Below, piece by piece: positions 1-6,479 of a stretch of DNA of 7,485 nucleotides. The notes below the pieces were generated by a model, which searched no databases, was not told the origin of the DNA, and was given only the letters and a program-made list of their open reading frames with translations. This DNA comes from Euryarchaeota archaeon UBA220. GTDB lineage: Archaea > Thermoplasmatota > Poseidoniia > Poseidoniales > Thalassarchaeaceae. The DNA is taken from assembly GCA_002501885.1 (NCBI GenBank), contig DAON01000095.1, positions 1-7,485 of the forward strand, given 5' to 3'. Numbering within the stretch: the stretch's first letter is position 1; every line of letters begins with the position of its first letter. Position numbers and translations under genes: made by a program.

Positions 1-51
1 CGTCGCACCTACCTGCACTATTTCAAATCCACGAGGAGTGAATTGGTCCTC

Positions 52-414
52 TTAGGGGTCCAATGTCTCGATTAAGACGCATCCTTCATCCAATTCTACT
101 ATCTTAGAAGCGGCACTCATGGCTGTATCGATACAGGCTGTCATCAGGATCTCTCTACGCCTACCATTAATTCCTTCAAACACTAATCTGTGGCTCAAGT
201 TGTCCAATACTTCTCGGTCTACAATCTGCCAGACCCAGCTGTCTCTTTCAATCGTCACTAGAGCCTCGACCGGTACTAGGGGACCCTGCTCTCTCCCCAC
301 CGCTCTTGCTCTATCAACCAGTTCCACTAACTTCCGTGTAGCCCCATTCACATCGGTCGTTGTGGGTTCTTCATTTGTATTCGAAATTCTTCTTCTCAGT
401 CTAGTCATGCGCAT
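52..414 (-). CDS. Unrecognised small protein, about 120 residues
   Basis: I do not recognise this protein. The frame is open from a GTG at 426, with in-frame ATGs at 414 and 408; the coordinates use the ATG at 414, and none of the three has a convincing ribosome binding site. The stop is TAA at 54-52. The product has a short basic N-terminus (TRLRRRIS), a threonine-rich linker, then a mixed helical/strand region with many Asp, Glu and Arg (RKLVELVDRAR, SWVWQIVDREVLDNLSHRLV) and ends in an acidic hydrophobic stretch (SKIVELDEGCVLIETLDP). No signal peptide or membrane segment is visible. The composition is that of a soluble cytoplasmic protein, which is why I prefer this strand over the serine/leucine-rich frame opposite. 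It is transcribed divergently from the methyltransferase gene. No function can be assigned. Confidence 0.6.
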   Translation of the reverse strand: MRMTRLRRRISNTNEEPTTTDVNGATRKLVELVDRARAVGREQGPLVPVEALVTIERDSWVWQIVDREVLDNLSHRLVFEGINGRRREILMTACIDTAMSAASKIVELDEGCVLIETLDP

Positions 415-460
415 CCCATGCGGCACCGCCGCAAATCCGCAGCGGCTCGCTGGAGGTTTA

Positions 461-472
461 ACCGTTTACGGT
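461..472. repeat. Short inverted repeat in divergent spacer
   Basis: ACCGT-TT-ACGGT is a perfect 5-base inverted repeat around a 2-base centre. It lies between the divergent small gene (ending its 5' side near 414-426) and the methyltransferase gene (562). A site of this shape could be an operator for a dimeric regulator, but it is short enough to arise by chance and no second copy was seen. Confidence 0.25.
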
Positions 473-561
473 GATGCTCGCAGAACTAAAGCGAAAAACC
501 GACCCCGTTGTTTTCGCCGAAGAGTCGTGCAGTTGATGTCTGCTTCTACCGCCGCCTATGT

Positions 562-2202
562 ATGGGCAGTGAGGTTCCATGGGATAAGTTGGCGCGTGAC
601 AGCGTCTTGCTCAAGGCTGTCTCACACTGGAGAGATGATGCTGAAGTTTGGCTGGAAGGTTCATTCGATAGGCTTGCTGAGACGGTTAGGGTAAACCCTC
701 TGAGAAGAGATAGTGCATGGACAGAGAATTGGTTGGAAGAGAATGGAGCAGTTTGCATTCCATGGTTCACAGGTCAAGGTAGTGCATGGACACTACCTTT
801 CGAAAGAGGTGGTGCAGAGGGTGAAGTTCGTGAAGTACTGAAGTCTCTGCATGAGACCGGTCGAGTAACTCGTCAGGAAGCAGTCTCTATGCTCCCGGTG
901 ATTGCACTAGGTGTAGAATCAGGAGATATGGTTCTAGATATGTGTGCATCTCCCGGTTCCAAGACTACTCACATTGCAGAGTATCTTGGAGATAATGGAC
1001 TTGTGCTTGCAAATGAGGTTGTCAACTCGCGAGTCAATATGCTTGTGAGTAATTCAAATCGTCATGGTTCGCCTTGCATCGGAGTGGTCAATCACGACGG
1101 TAGACACATGCCAATGGTTCCGGAATCTGGTTTTGACAGAGTACTAGTAGATGCCCCATGCACTGGTTCGGGTACGACTCGTAAGAACCCAGATGTGTGG
1201 AGTAAGTGGCTTCCATCCGGTGGCAGATCATTGCACGAACTGCAGGTCGATTTAATGACCAGAGCAGTTGCAATAACCAAGTCCGGCGGCAGGATAGTCT
1301 ACGCGACCTGTTCACTAGATCCAGTCGAAAACGAAGCAGTAGTAGCCGAGATTCTTCGTAGAAATGACCACCTTTCGTTGCTCGATGCATCCCAGTTACT
1401 ACCAGGAGTTCCTGGAGAGTCGGGTCGGTCAAACTGGCCATCCCTGGGGGATGACGGTCGACCGACAGATGAGTCGTTTGCTGAATCCATGTTACCTCCT
1501 ACTGAAGAGCGAATTTCCTCAATTCTTCATCGCTGCATGCGAATATGGAACGACAGAGTTGATGCAGGCGGGTTCTTCCTAGCCGTGCTGGAGAAATCTG
1601 CTGATTCTCCATCCAAGCAAAAGCCTGCTGAGCACACTCTGCAACCTAACGAAGTTAGTCCCGATTCCCGAGACACACCTAAGCCACTTCCCGAGGAGCT
1701 TGAAGTGAGTCTGAGTAAAAAGTGGGGCGCTCTGCCCAATGAGCTTTGGATTAGAGGTAAGAGAATCCTGATCTCAACGCCACAGGCCAGGATAGTTTGG
1801 GAATCCGAGCGTAGCCGCAAGGCGGGTCGCGTAAGAATTCCCGGAGGAAGATGGCGCCCTTTGCGGCTAATGCATCTTGGACTGAAGGCCGCGCTTCTGA
1901 GAAAAGGTGAGTTTGATCGTATCGTAGCCGGAGCATCTCAAAGACTCGGGGCGGAATTGCCAGGAGTCTCCACGGTGATTGATTCAAGGTTGTTTGACGA
2001 GTTGTTGAGCAATGGTGAAGCGAAGATTACCGAAACCGGAATAGAGGAATCTGTTGGAGGTCGAATCCTAATCGACATTGATAACGGTGACTGTATTCCT
2101 GTATGGGTTGGGTCTCGTCTAAGTCTGATGCTTGCAGATTCTGAACGCAGAATATTGTGTATGCAGAGAGATTTGCAAATCAAAATTGAAGAAGAAGAAT
2201 AG
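562..2202 (+). CDS. NSUN2/Trm4-like RNA m5C methyltransferase
   Basis: S-adenosylmethionine-dependent cytosine-C5 RNA methyltransferase of the NOL1/NOP2/Sun family, probably acting on tRNA in the cytoplasm. In the 546-residue product, RQEAVSML is at about 104-111, the SAM-binding motif I DMCASPGSK at 126-134, VVNHD at about 175-179, motif IV DAPCTGSGT with Cys200, and motif VI YATCSLDPVEN with the expected catalytic Cys250. The stretch TRKNPDVWSKW after motif IV, SPCIGVVNHD, and a GGFF-AVLEK strand closing the catalytic domain near 336-345 recall human NSUN2 rather than the roughly 300-residue archaeal enzymes. After a polar Pro/Ser-rich linker (about 346-380) comes a C-terminal region of about 165 residues, possibly PUA-like. 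An ATG at 562 was chosen; an in-frame TTG at 508 would add 18 residues without obvious family similarity. No clear ribosome binding site precedes either. The exact RNA target cannot be read from sequence. Confidence 0.9.
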   Translation: MGSEVPWDKLARDSVLLKAVSHWRDDAEVWLEGSFDRLAETVRVNPLRRDSAWTENWLEENGAVCIPWFTGQGSAWTLPFERGGAEGEVREVLKSLHETGRVTRQEAVSMLPVIALGVESGDMVLDMCASPGSKTTHIAEYLGDNGLVLANEVVNSRVNMLVSNSNRHGSPCIGVVNHDGRHMPMVPESGFDRVLVDAPCTGSGTTRKNPDVWSKWLPSGGRSLHELQVDLMTRAVAITKSGGRIVYATCSLDPVENEAVVAEILRRNDHLSLLDASQLLPGVPGESGRSNWPSLGDDGRPTDESFAESMLPPTEERISSILHRCMRIWNDRVDAGGFFLAVLEKSADSPSKQKPAEHTLQPNEVSPDSRDTPKPLPEELEVSLSKKWGALPNELWIRGKRILISTPQARIVWESERSRKAGRVRIPGGRWRPLRLMHLGLKAALLRKGEFDRIVAGASQRLGAELPGVSTVIDSRLFDELLSNGEAKITETGIEESVGGRILIDIDNGDCIPVWVGSRLSLMLADSERRILCMQRDLQIKIEEEE

Positions 2203-2269
2203 TCTCTGAAGCTGAACGCATGGACATGTCATTTGCCAAAGTCTTGGCATATGTTCAATAGCCTGATGT

Positions 2270-2279
2270 CGAAATACAC
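2270..2279 (+). promoter_or_regulatory. Possible BRE/TATA element of the Lrp-type gene
   Basis: CGAAATACAC starts about 26 bases before the ATG at 2296. That is the distance expected between an archaeal BRE/TATA box and a transcription start at or next to the start codon. The match to a TATA box is weak, so this is a suggestion from spacing and A-richness only. Confidence 0.2.
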
Positions 2280-2295
2280 CGCTCCCGGTGGAATG

Positions 2296-2742
2296 ATGCT
2301 CGACGATACAGACCGACGAATTATCTCAGTGCTACAGAGTGATGCACGCGCATCGATGCGAAGTATCGCAGAGCAAGCAGGAGTCTCCCTAGGAACTGTT
2401 AGCAATCGTGTTCACAGATTGGAAGATGCTGGGGTGATTCGTGGCTATACTGTTCAGCTAAATCCTGAATTATCCGGTTGGGAGTTGACCGTTGTCATCG
2501 GACTTAGGATTCAGAAGGGGCGTTTGATTGAGATTCAAGAGAAGATTGCTCAGGACAATCGTATCTACAGTGCCTACGATGTTACCGGTGAGTTTGACTC
2601 AATGATTATCGCTAGGGCCAAAGATAGGAGAGACCTAGATGACCTCACAAAGAATGTGATTTCAATAGATGGTGTAGAGAGTTCAGTAACTCATCTTGTT
2701 CTCAACACCGTCAAAGAGAGTTCCACAGTAATTCCTGAGTAA
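2296..2742 (+). CDS. Lrp/AsnC-family transcriptional regulator
   Basis: DNA-binding regulator of the leucine-responsive (Lrp/AsnC) family, 148 residues from the chosen start, the usual length for the family. Residues 1-50 form the winged helix-turn-helix (LDDTDRRIISVLQSDAR, then SIAEQAGVSLGTVSNRVHRL, then the wing ending GVIRGY). Residues from about 63 onward are the RAM/ligand-binding domain, with the typical glycine-containing turn VTGEFD at 96-101. Such proteins work as dimers or octamers and often respond to amino acids; the ligand here is unknown. Family members normally begin just before the LDD motif, which favours ATG 2296 (or the adjacent ATG 2293); GGTGG at 2287-2291 is a plausible ribosome binding site. 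In-frame ATGs at 2251 and 2266 and a TTG at 2233 would add an uncharacteristic tail. It lies 93 bases after the methyltransferase gene and abuts the facing Toprim gene. Confidence 0.9.
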   Translation: MLDDTDRRIISVLQSDARASMRSIAEQAGVSLGTVSNRVHRLEDAGVIRGYTVQLNPELSGWELTVVIGLRIQKGRLIEIQEKIAQDNRIYSAYDVTGEFDSMIIARAKDRRDLDDLTKNVISIDGVESSVTHLVLNTVKESSTVIPE

Positions 2743-3264
2743 TTACCTCGGATCATCTAGGAATTCCTCAATCAGTGGATTCAGGTTCTTCGAGTGAGGT
2801 GCTAGTGCCTCTATGGTTCTGGACTCGGGTTTCATTACTCTCAGAAGTACTGTCCGCAAATCCTCGTCAACTGGCATATCCATTGCCATTAGTTGTTCTC
2901 TGAGAACAGTCTGAAGTCTGCCCCCGGTCCTGTCCCAATCCATCAGTAAGATCAGAGCTGGACCTTTGTCGACGATATTGCGAGTTCCGTATTTTTCATA
3001 CAGATATGCGACTAATTTCGATCTATCCCAGCCCCTGTTTACTTTCTCGATTATTCCTGTGAATCCCAGTTCTCTTAGTGCCTTCTCATCTCTCAATCCC
3101 TCGACTAGAATCGGGCAGTCGGGATTTTCATTTCCAGAACGGTTTCTTTTGATGCTTGTAGCGATAGCCTTGGCGGCGGCTCGGAAACGTATCTCCCTAT
3201 CTGGCGGGCCTACTCTACGAGACCGGTCATCATCGCTATTTCCAAGTCCTTCTTTCTGGGGCAT
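2743..3264 (-). CDS. Small Toprim-domain protein (UPF0292/COG1658-like)
   Basis: A 173-residue protein with a single Toprim fold, the metal-binding catalytic domain shared by DnaG primases, topoisomerases and RNase M5. The acidic motif PILVEGLRDEKALRELGF (about 51-68, Glu55) and the Asp-x-Asp motif ILLMDWDRTGGRL (about 105-117, Asp109 and Asp111) are both present, so the metal site looks intact. The form resembles the archaeal UPF0292/COG1658 stand-alone Toprim proteins, whose role is not established; a nuclease or nucleotidyl-transfer role in nucleic acid metabolism is inference. The first 28 or so residues are charged and probably disordered, longer than typical for the family, and the C-terminus (from about 147) is a helical extension. 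ATG at 3264 is the start; no upstream in-frame alternative is evident. It is divergent from the oxidase operon and convergent, with no spacer, to the Lrp-type gene. Confidence 0.82.
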   Translation of the reverse strand: MPQKEGLGNSDDDRSRRVGPPDREIRFRAAAKAIATSIKRNRSGNENPDCPILVEGLRDEKALRELGFTGIIEKVNRGWDRSKLVAYLYEKYGTRNIVDKGPALILLMDWDRTGGRLQTVLREQLMAMDMPVDEDLRTVLLRVMKPESRTIEALAPHSKNLNPLIEEFLDDPR

Positions 3265-3281
3265 TTCGATTACCTATCATA

Positions 3282-3296
3282 GAGGCGAAGTGCCTC
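3282..3296 (-). other. Small hairpin upstream of the Toprim gene
   Basis: GAGGC and GCCTC form a perfect 5-base stem around a 5-base loop, 18 to 32 bases upstream of the Toprim start codon. It could form in the 5' leader of that mRNA or be a protein-binding site. It is short, so chance is a real alternative. Confidence 0.2.
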
Positions 3297-3302
3297 GATT
3301 CC

Positions 3303-3355
3303 AGTTCAAGTCAGAGGCCATGTGAATAAGCCTCATGCGGTTGTTCTCTTGAACT
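3303..3355. repeat. 8-base inverted repeat in the spacer before the oxidase operon
   Basis: AGTTCAAG at 3303-3310 and its exact reverse complement CTTGAACT at 3348-3355 are separated by 37 bases. They lie in the 181-base spacer between the divergent Toprim gene and the oxidase operon. The pair could be two half sites for a regulator that controls one or both genes. No obvious promoter or tRNA structure was found around it. Confidence 0.3.
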
Positions 3356-3434
3356 CGCTGTTTGAGTATTTTGGCTGGCTTACTATGATGTCGATTCCGC
3401 GAGACTTATGAGGGGGTTTCGTGCGCATTACATT

Positions 3435-3440
3435 AGGGGA
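3435..3440 (+). promoter_or_regulatory. Ribosome binding site of oxidase subunit II
   Basis: AGGGGA lies 5 bases before the ATG at 3446 and partly matches the archaeal anti-Shine-Dalgarno sequence. It favours the ATG at 3446 over the adjacent GTG at 3443. A weak A/T-rich box (ACTTATGAGG, from 3404) about 30 bases further upstream could be the TATA element. Confidence 0.4.
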
Positions 3441-3445
3441 TTGTG

Positions 3446-4156
3446 ATGGCTGGCGTAACACCTCTATTCGATGCTATCTGGGAGGACTACATGTTCTGGT
3501 CGATACTGGTGGGTGCCATCTCCTTCGGTTGGCTGTATCATCACACTTACTACTACCGCGCTAAAGAAGGAGAAAGCCCCAATATCGATAATCTAGAAGT
3601 TGGTGTTTTCCCCAAAGAATATGACAATTTCAAACTCGAAGTTACATGGACTATCCTACCATTCATTCTCATCGTCTGGTTGACCTATATTTCTTGGGCC
3701 CCGCTAGATGCAGTTTGGAGTCAGACAGGGCCTGATGGTTACCACGGTGGTATTTGTGAAGATGGTCAATCTTCTAACAATTTCATCGACTCAAGTGGTT
3801 ATGTCAGATCTGAATGCTACCACGAGATTGGTATTGAGGGGCAGCAGTGGTTCTGGGAATTCGACTGCTACGGACTATCCGAAGAATTGTGTGCCACGGA
3901 CTATGCTACAGTCGAAGGTGAGCTCAAGCCTCACCTGATTCTAAAGGCCGGTGAGACATATCTCGCAGAGATGACTTCAATCGATGTTACTCATGCTGTC
4001 AAGAATCCAGACTTCGGAATGATGGAGGATGTTGTCCCGGGGCAGACGACTTATCTGTGGATGCCGGCTGTTGAGGAGACCTCTTTCCTAATGCTATGTG
4101 CTGAGTACTGTGGTGACAACCACGCATACATGACAGCACAGATTACTGTGGAGTGA
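3446..4156 (+). CDS. coxB: Cytochrome c oxidase subunit II (CuA subunit)
   Basis: Subunit II of a haem-copper oxidase; it takes electrons from the donor at its binuclear CuA centre outside the membrane and passes them to haem a in subunit I. The 236-residue product has two membrane segments (about 15-33 and 66-84), then an outside cupredoxin domain. The aromatic electron-transfer region is GIEGQQWFWEF at about 129-139. CuA ligands are all present: His183 in DVTHAV, then CAEYCGDNHAYM with Cys218, Glu220, Cys222, His226 and Met229. Oddities are an insertion of about 30 residues between the second membrane segment and the QQWFW motif, holding Cys104 and Cys124, and a shorter one just after it with Cys141 and Cys149; these may form disulfides. 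No lipobox is seen at the N-terminus. First gene of the operon, 7 bases before subunit I. Confidence 0.95.
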   Translation: MAGVTPLFDAIWEDYMFWSILVGAISFGWLYHHTYYYRAKEGESPNIDNLEVGVFPKEYDNFKLEVTWTILPFILIVWLTYISWAPLDAVWSQTGPDGYHGGICEDGQSSNNFIDSSGYVRSECYHEIGIEGQQWFWEFDCYGLSEELCATDYATVEGELKPHLILKAGETYLAEMTSIDVTHAVKNPDFGMMEDVVPGQTTYLWMPAVEETSFLMLCAEYCGDNHAYMTAQITVE

Positions 4157-4157
4157 T
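4150..4157 (+). promoter_or_regulatory. Ribosome binding site of oxidase subunit I
   Basis: GGAGTGAT is a near match to the archaeal consensus GGAGGTGAT. It overlaps the last codon and stop of subunit II and lies 6 bases before the ATG at 4164. This fixes the subunit I start at 4164, so the long N-terminal extension is translated as part of the oxidase subunit. Confidence 0.7.
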
Positions 4158-4163
4158 TGGAAC

Positions 4164-6479
4164 ATGAAGAATTCGACTTCACGCAGGCTCGCTTTGTTGG
4201 CTATGCTAGCTATAGCCATGATTGTAGTTCCCGCAGTTACTTCTCTTCCAGCCGGTATCGCTGGTGTCAAGGATTCGGGTTGTAACTGTCACGGTACCGA
4301 GGCGGATACCTCGGTAACTGCTTCCATCACAGGTTTACCTGAAACATACAACGCATCAGAGACCTATGCAGTCACCGTATCGTTCTCTGGTGGACCGAGT
4401 ACAGACGGTAACATGAATCTTGGAGGGTTTAATCTCTGGGCAAGTGATGGTACATTCTCAACTGTGGATGACTCTACACAGTTATGGGGCCCTGCTGAGG
4501 CTAGCCATACTGAATCAGGTAATGATCAAAGGAGTTGGACTGTAGACTGGACTGCCCCAGAAAGTGGAGCCAATGTAGATTTCATCCTGCATGTTAACTC
4601 AGTCAATGGTAACGAAGGTAATGGCGGCTCTAGCGGAGATATGTGGAATCGTGCTGATGTTACAGTACTAGGCTTTGGAGACGCTCCTCTTCCTGAAGTT
4701 GACCCGTTCAAGGTACTAGCAACTCTTGTGGTTATCTCAGGCGTAATGTTGTCCATTGTCGTCATGTACATCTTCTATAGGAAGAACCCAGACAATTTCG
4801 ATTGGGAGAATTTCTCTCCATGGATTTCAGAGTGGCTGACTAGTACTGATCACAAGAAGATTGGAACTCTGTACTTTGTTCAAGGTCTGTTCTTCCTAGG
4901 CGTCGGTGGAATCATGGCCCTAATGATTAGGATGCAGCTTGCTGTACCTGGTAACGATTTCATCTCTCAGGACTATTACAACCAGTTCTTCACACTACAT
5001 GGAACCACGATGATTTTCCTGGCTGCAATGCCTCTGATTAACGGCTTTGCCAACTGGATGGTTCCTCTACAAATTGGCGCTCCCGATTTAGCATTCCCTC
5101 GTCTGAACGCAATGTCATTCTGGCTACAGCCAGTCGCTGCTCTACTAATTTTCACCGGAGTCTTCAGTGGTCAGGGTGCTGACACAGGATGGACTGGTTA
5201 TGCCCCGTATGTGGTGACTGAGACAACACACACTGGCGTTAGTATGTGGGCAGCAGGACAACTGATGTTGGTTGCATCGTCCACTCTGACTGGAATCAAC
5301 TTCCTGACAACAATGGCAGTGATGCGAGCTCCTGGTATGGGATGGTTCCAGATGCCTCTTTTCTCATGGTCTATTCTGGTTGCAAACCTGATGCTGTTCC
5401 TTTCCATACCTGCTTTCGGAGTAGGTCTGATTCAAGTCTATCTCGATCGTACGATAGGTACTGCGTTCTATGATGTCGCTTCAGGAGGTGATCCGTTACT
5501 GTGGTCTCACCTATTCTGGTACTTTGGGCATCCTGAGGTATATGTCGTCATAGTACCTGCATTTGGGGTGATTTCGGAAGTCATCGCTACCAGTGCACGA
5601 AGGTCAATCTTTGGTTACAAGTCGATGGTGTACGCTATGGCTGGAATCGGCCTAGTTTCCTTCATCGTTTACGGACACCACATGTTCACATCGGGCATGT
5701 CCCCTACACTCAGATTCATCACAATGCTGACTACGATGCTGGTAGCAGTGCCTACTGGAATCAAGATTTTCAATTGGCTCAAGACAATGCATGGTGGTTC
5801 ATTGGTCTACAGGACTCATACTCTGTGGACTCTTGGCTTCCTAGTAACCTTCACTTTGGGCGGAATATCTGGCATGTTCTTCCCTTCAATGGGAATGGAT
5901 GTGCACTTGCATGAGACCTACTTCGTAGTTGCTCACTTCCACTATGTTCTAGTCGGTGGTACCGTGTTCGGGTTCTTCGCTGCGATTTATTACTGGTACC
6001 CCAAGATGACTGGAAGAATGCTCGATGAGAGATTAGGTGTTCTGCACTTCCTTACTGCATTCATTTCCTACAACGCCCTATTCTGGCCTATGCACAGGTT
6101 GGGAGTAGTCGGAATGATTCGTAGGACTCATACTTACTACATCACTACTGATGATTTCAACGCACTACCGGAGTGGGCTGCTGATTGGAACATGCTAATT
6201 TCAATGTCAGCATTCCTCTTCTTTGCTAGCAACTTGATTATGGTCTACAACATGATCAAGTCTCTAGTCAGAGGAGACAAAGCTCCTGCCGACCCATGGG
6301 GTGGTTGGTCCTTTGAGTGGATGACTGCGTCCCCCCCACCTACTCCGAGTTTCGATCCGCACAATCTACCCGAGCTTAAGGATGCAAACGAACATGTAGC
6401 GAATGAGCCGGGAATATTCGGTCAGATGTTCCGTAGATTGATGGTGTCTGATGATGCAGCAGAGGAGGGATCACATTGA
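4164..6479 (+). CDS. coxA: Cytochrome c oxidase subunit I with extra N-terminal exported domain
   Basis: Catalytic subunit of an A-type haem-copper oxidase, reducing O2 to water at haem a3-CuB and pumping protons. The core starts at about residue 222 (SEWLTSTDHKKIGTLYF) and holds the expected ligands: haem a His279 and His593, haem a3 His591, CuB His456, His505 and His506, and cross-link Tyr460. Proton-path residues include Asp308 (GAPDLAFPR), Glu458 (GHPEVY) and Lys534 (PTGIK), pointing to the A1 subtype. The usual C-terminal DPWGG...EWMTASPPP is at about 710-726, followed by about 45 further residues. Before the core lie a signal-peptide-like segment (about 9-27), a CNCH motif (40-43), a beta-rich Gly/Ser/Thr/Asp domain ending near 170 that resembles Reeler/choice-of-anchor-V domains, and a membrane segment at 183-204 followed by YRK. 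This topology puts the extra domain outside and the core N-terminus inside. The total of 771 residues compares with about 520-620 for usual subunits I. The frame is unbroken. Confidence 0.96.
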   Translation: MKNSTSRRLALLAMLAIAMIVVPAVTSLPAGIAGVKDSGCNCHGTEADTSVTASITGLPETYNASETYAVTVSFSGGPSTDGNMNLGGFNLWASDGTFSTVDDSTQLWGPAEASHTESGNDQRSWTVDWTAPESGANVDFILHVNSVNGNEGNGGSSGDMWNRADVTVLGFGDAPLPEVDPFKVLATLVVISGVMLSIVVMYIFYRKNPDNFDWENFSPWISEWLTSTDHKKIGTLYFVQGLFFLGVGGIMALMIRMQLAVPGNDFISQDYYNQFFTLHGTTMIFLAAMPLINGFANWMVPLQIGAPDLAFPRLNAMSFWLQPVAALLIFTGVFSGQGADTGWTGYAPYVVTETTHTGVSMWAAGQLMLVASSTLTGINFLTTMAVMRAPGMGWFQMPLFSWSILVANLMLFLSIPAFGVGLIQVYLDRTIGTAFYDVASGGDPLLWSHLFWYFGHPEVYVVIVPAFGVISEVIATSARRSIFGYKSMVYAMAGIGLVSFIVYGHHMFTSGMSPTLRFITMLTTMLVAVPTGIKIFNWLKTMHGGSLVYRTHTLWTLGFLVTFTLGGISGMFFPSMGMDVHLHETYFVVAHFHYVLVGGTVFGFFAAIYYWYPKMTGRMLDERLGVLHFLTAFISYNALFWPMHRLGVVGMIRRTHTYYITTDDFNALPEWAADWNMLISMSAFLFFASNLIMVYNMIKSLVRGDKAPADPWGGWSFEWMTASPPPTPSFDPHNLPELKDANEHVANEPGIFGQMFRRLMVSDDAAEEGSH
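6464..6468 (+). promoter_or_regulatory. Ribosome binding site of oxidase subunit III
   Basis: GGAGG, a full core Shine-Dalgarno sequence, lies inside the end of the subunit I gene, 7 bases before the TTG at 6476. It supports TTG as the start of subunit III, for which no ATG is available before the first membrane segment. Confidence 0.7.

Noticed and set aside
1..55. End of a plus-strand gene entering from the left edge
   Set aside because: All three plus frames are open from base 1, with stops at 39-41, 53-55 and 73-75. The stretch is too short to tell which, if any, is coding.
119..694. Plus-strand frame of 191 codons opposite the small minus-strand gene
   Set aside because: The product is Ser/Leu/Thr-rich with no domain sense, and it overlaps both the opposite small gene and the methyltransferase N-terminus. 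It looks like a shadow frame.
2759..2768. Palindrome AGGAATTCCT near the convergent stops
   Set aside because: It is within the Toprim coding end, has no loop or T-run, and a 10-base palindrome is expected by chance, so it is not called a terminator.
3290..3322. tRNA-like TTCAAGTC followed by CCA
   Set aside because: It resembles a T-loop with a 3' CCA, but no T-stem, acceptor stem or anticodon arm can be paired around it.
4281..4292. CNCH as a standard cytochrome c haem site
   Set aside because: Haem c attachment needs two residues between the cysteines; here there is one. It is kept only as an open question in the findings.
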